The position numbers and the translations under genes were made by a program. 5,802 bases of DNA from Candidatus Aerophobota bacterium. Lineage in GTDB: Bacteria > Aerophobota > Aerophobia > Aerophobales > JAGHCO01. The notes under the pieces are model-generated. The model had not been told where the DNA came from. It ran no database searches and worked only from the letters and a program-made list of their open reading frames with translations. The stretch's first letter is position 1. Every line of letters begins with the position of its first letter. The stretch spans positions 1 to 5,802 of the forward strand of contig JAGHCO010000212.1 in NCBI GenBank assembly GCA_021160405.1. The letters are read 5' to 3'. This document shows positions 5,688 through 5,802 of the stretch, one piece after another.

Positions 5688-5802
5688 TTGCGCCTTAGTA
5701 TTAATGATTTTGCCAAGATGATTGAGTTTAGTCTGGTAAGGCCTGATGCCACGGATAAAGATATAGAGAAATTTTGCAGGATTGTGAGGGAGAATAATTT
5801 TG
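5688..5802 (+). CDS. DeoC-like class I aldolase, N-terminal fragment (runs off window)
   Basis: Only the first 38 residues are visible. The frame starts at TTG 5688, with GAGGAG (5675-5680) 7 nt upstream. The next in-frame ATG (5718) has no ribosome site and would cut into the conserved region, so TTG is preferred. Residues 9-38 (AKMIEFSLVRP, then DATDKDIEKFCR and ENNF) align by eye with the start of deoxyribose-phosphate aldolases, where the pattern is IDHTLLKP-xAT-xxDIxxLCxEAxxxxF. These enzymes form a Schiff base with a lysine and cleave or join phosphorylated aldehydes; the catalytic Lys lies beyond the window. The family motif DHTLLKP is changed here to EFSLVRP (13-19), so this may be a divergent aldolase with another substrate rather than true deoxyribose-phosphate aldolase. 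Its position beside a sugar importer and dehydrogenase supports a catabolic role. Confidence 0.6.
   Translation, partial: MRLSINDFAKMIEFSLVRPDATDKDIEKFCRIVRENNF

Noticed and set aside
1..5802. CRISPR array, insertion sequence, tRNA or defence/toxin genes
   Set aside because: No regularly spaced direct repeats, transposase motifs, cloverleaf or relevant protein families were seen on either strand.

Overview
This is an AT-rich window from what looks like one bacterial carbohydrate-utilisation locus, with every credible gene on the + strand. Purine-rich Shine-Dalgarno (SD) sites, heavy use of AGA/AGG, ATA and GGA codons, a TTG start and short AT-rich spacers suggest a low-GC, possibly anaerobic or thermophilic bacterium (Firmicutes-, Atribacterota-, Dictyoglomus- or Thermotogota-like). 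The sequence alone does not settle the lineage.

Layout. Positions 2-361 hold the C-terminal, ligand-sensing (UTRA) part of a GntR-family repressor whose DNA-binding half lies outside the window. A short-chain dehydrogenase/reductase follows at 428-1189. After a 205-nt purine-rich spacer comes a complete CUT2-type (ribose-transporter-like) sugar ABC importer: an exported substrate-binding protein (1395-2537), a double-domain ATPase (2608-4122) and a permease (4109-5119) whose start overlaps the ATPase gene. A strong 14-bp hairpin separates the binding-protein gene from the ATPase gene. Downstream lie a weak terminator-like hairpin, a plausible sigma-A promoter (5184-5213), a gene for a 53-residue single-pass membrane protein (5366-5527), a nested AT-rich inverted repeat (5529-5585), and the first 38 codons of a DeoC-like class I aldolase starting at TTG 5688.

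How the genes fit together (inference). The GntR regulator probably senses a sugar or sugar phosphate and controls the cluster. The importer brings in a small sugar or polyol, the dehydrogenase oxidises or reduces it or an intermediate, and the DeoC-like protein may cleave a downstream intermediate. The substrate cannot be named. Several pocket positions in the binding protein differ from those I recall for ribose-binding protein, and the aldolase's first conserved motif is altered, so ribose or deoxyribose should not be assumed.

No mobile element, CRISPR array, tRNA or rRNA was seen. The most unusual items are the 53-aa membrane protein placed between transporter and aldolase, the degenerate first signature motif of the ATPase, the insertion and altered pocket of the binding protein, and the structured non-coding stretches.
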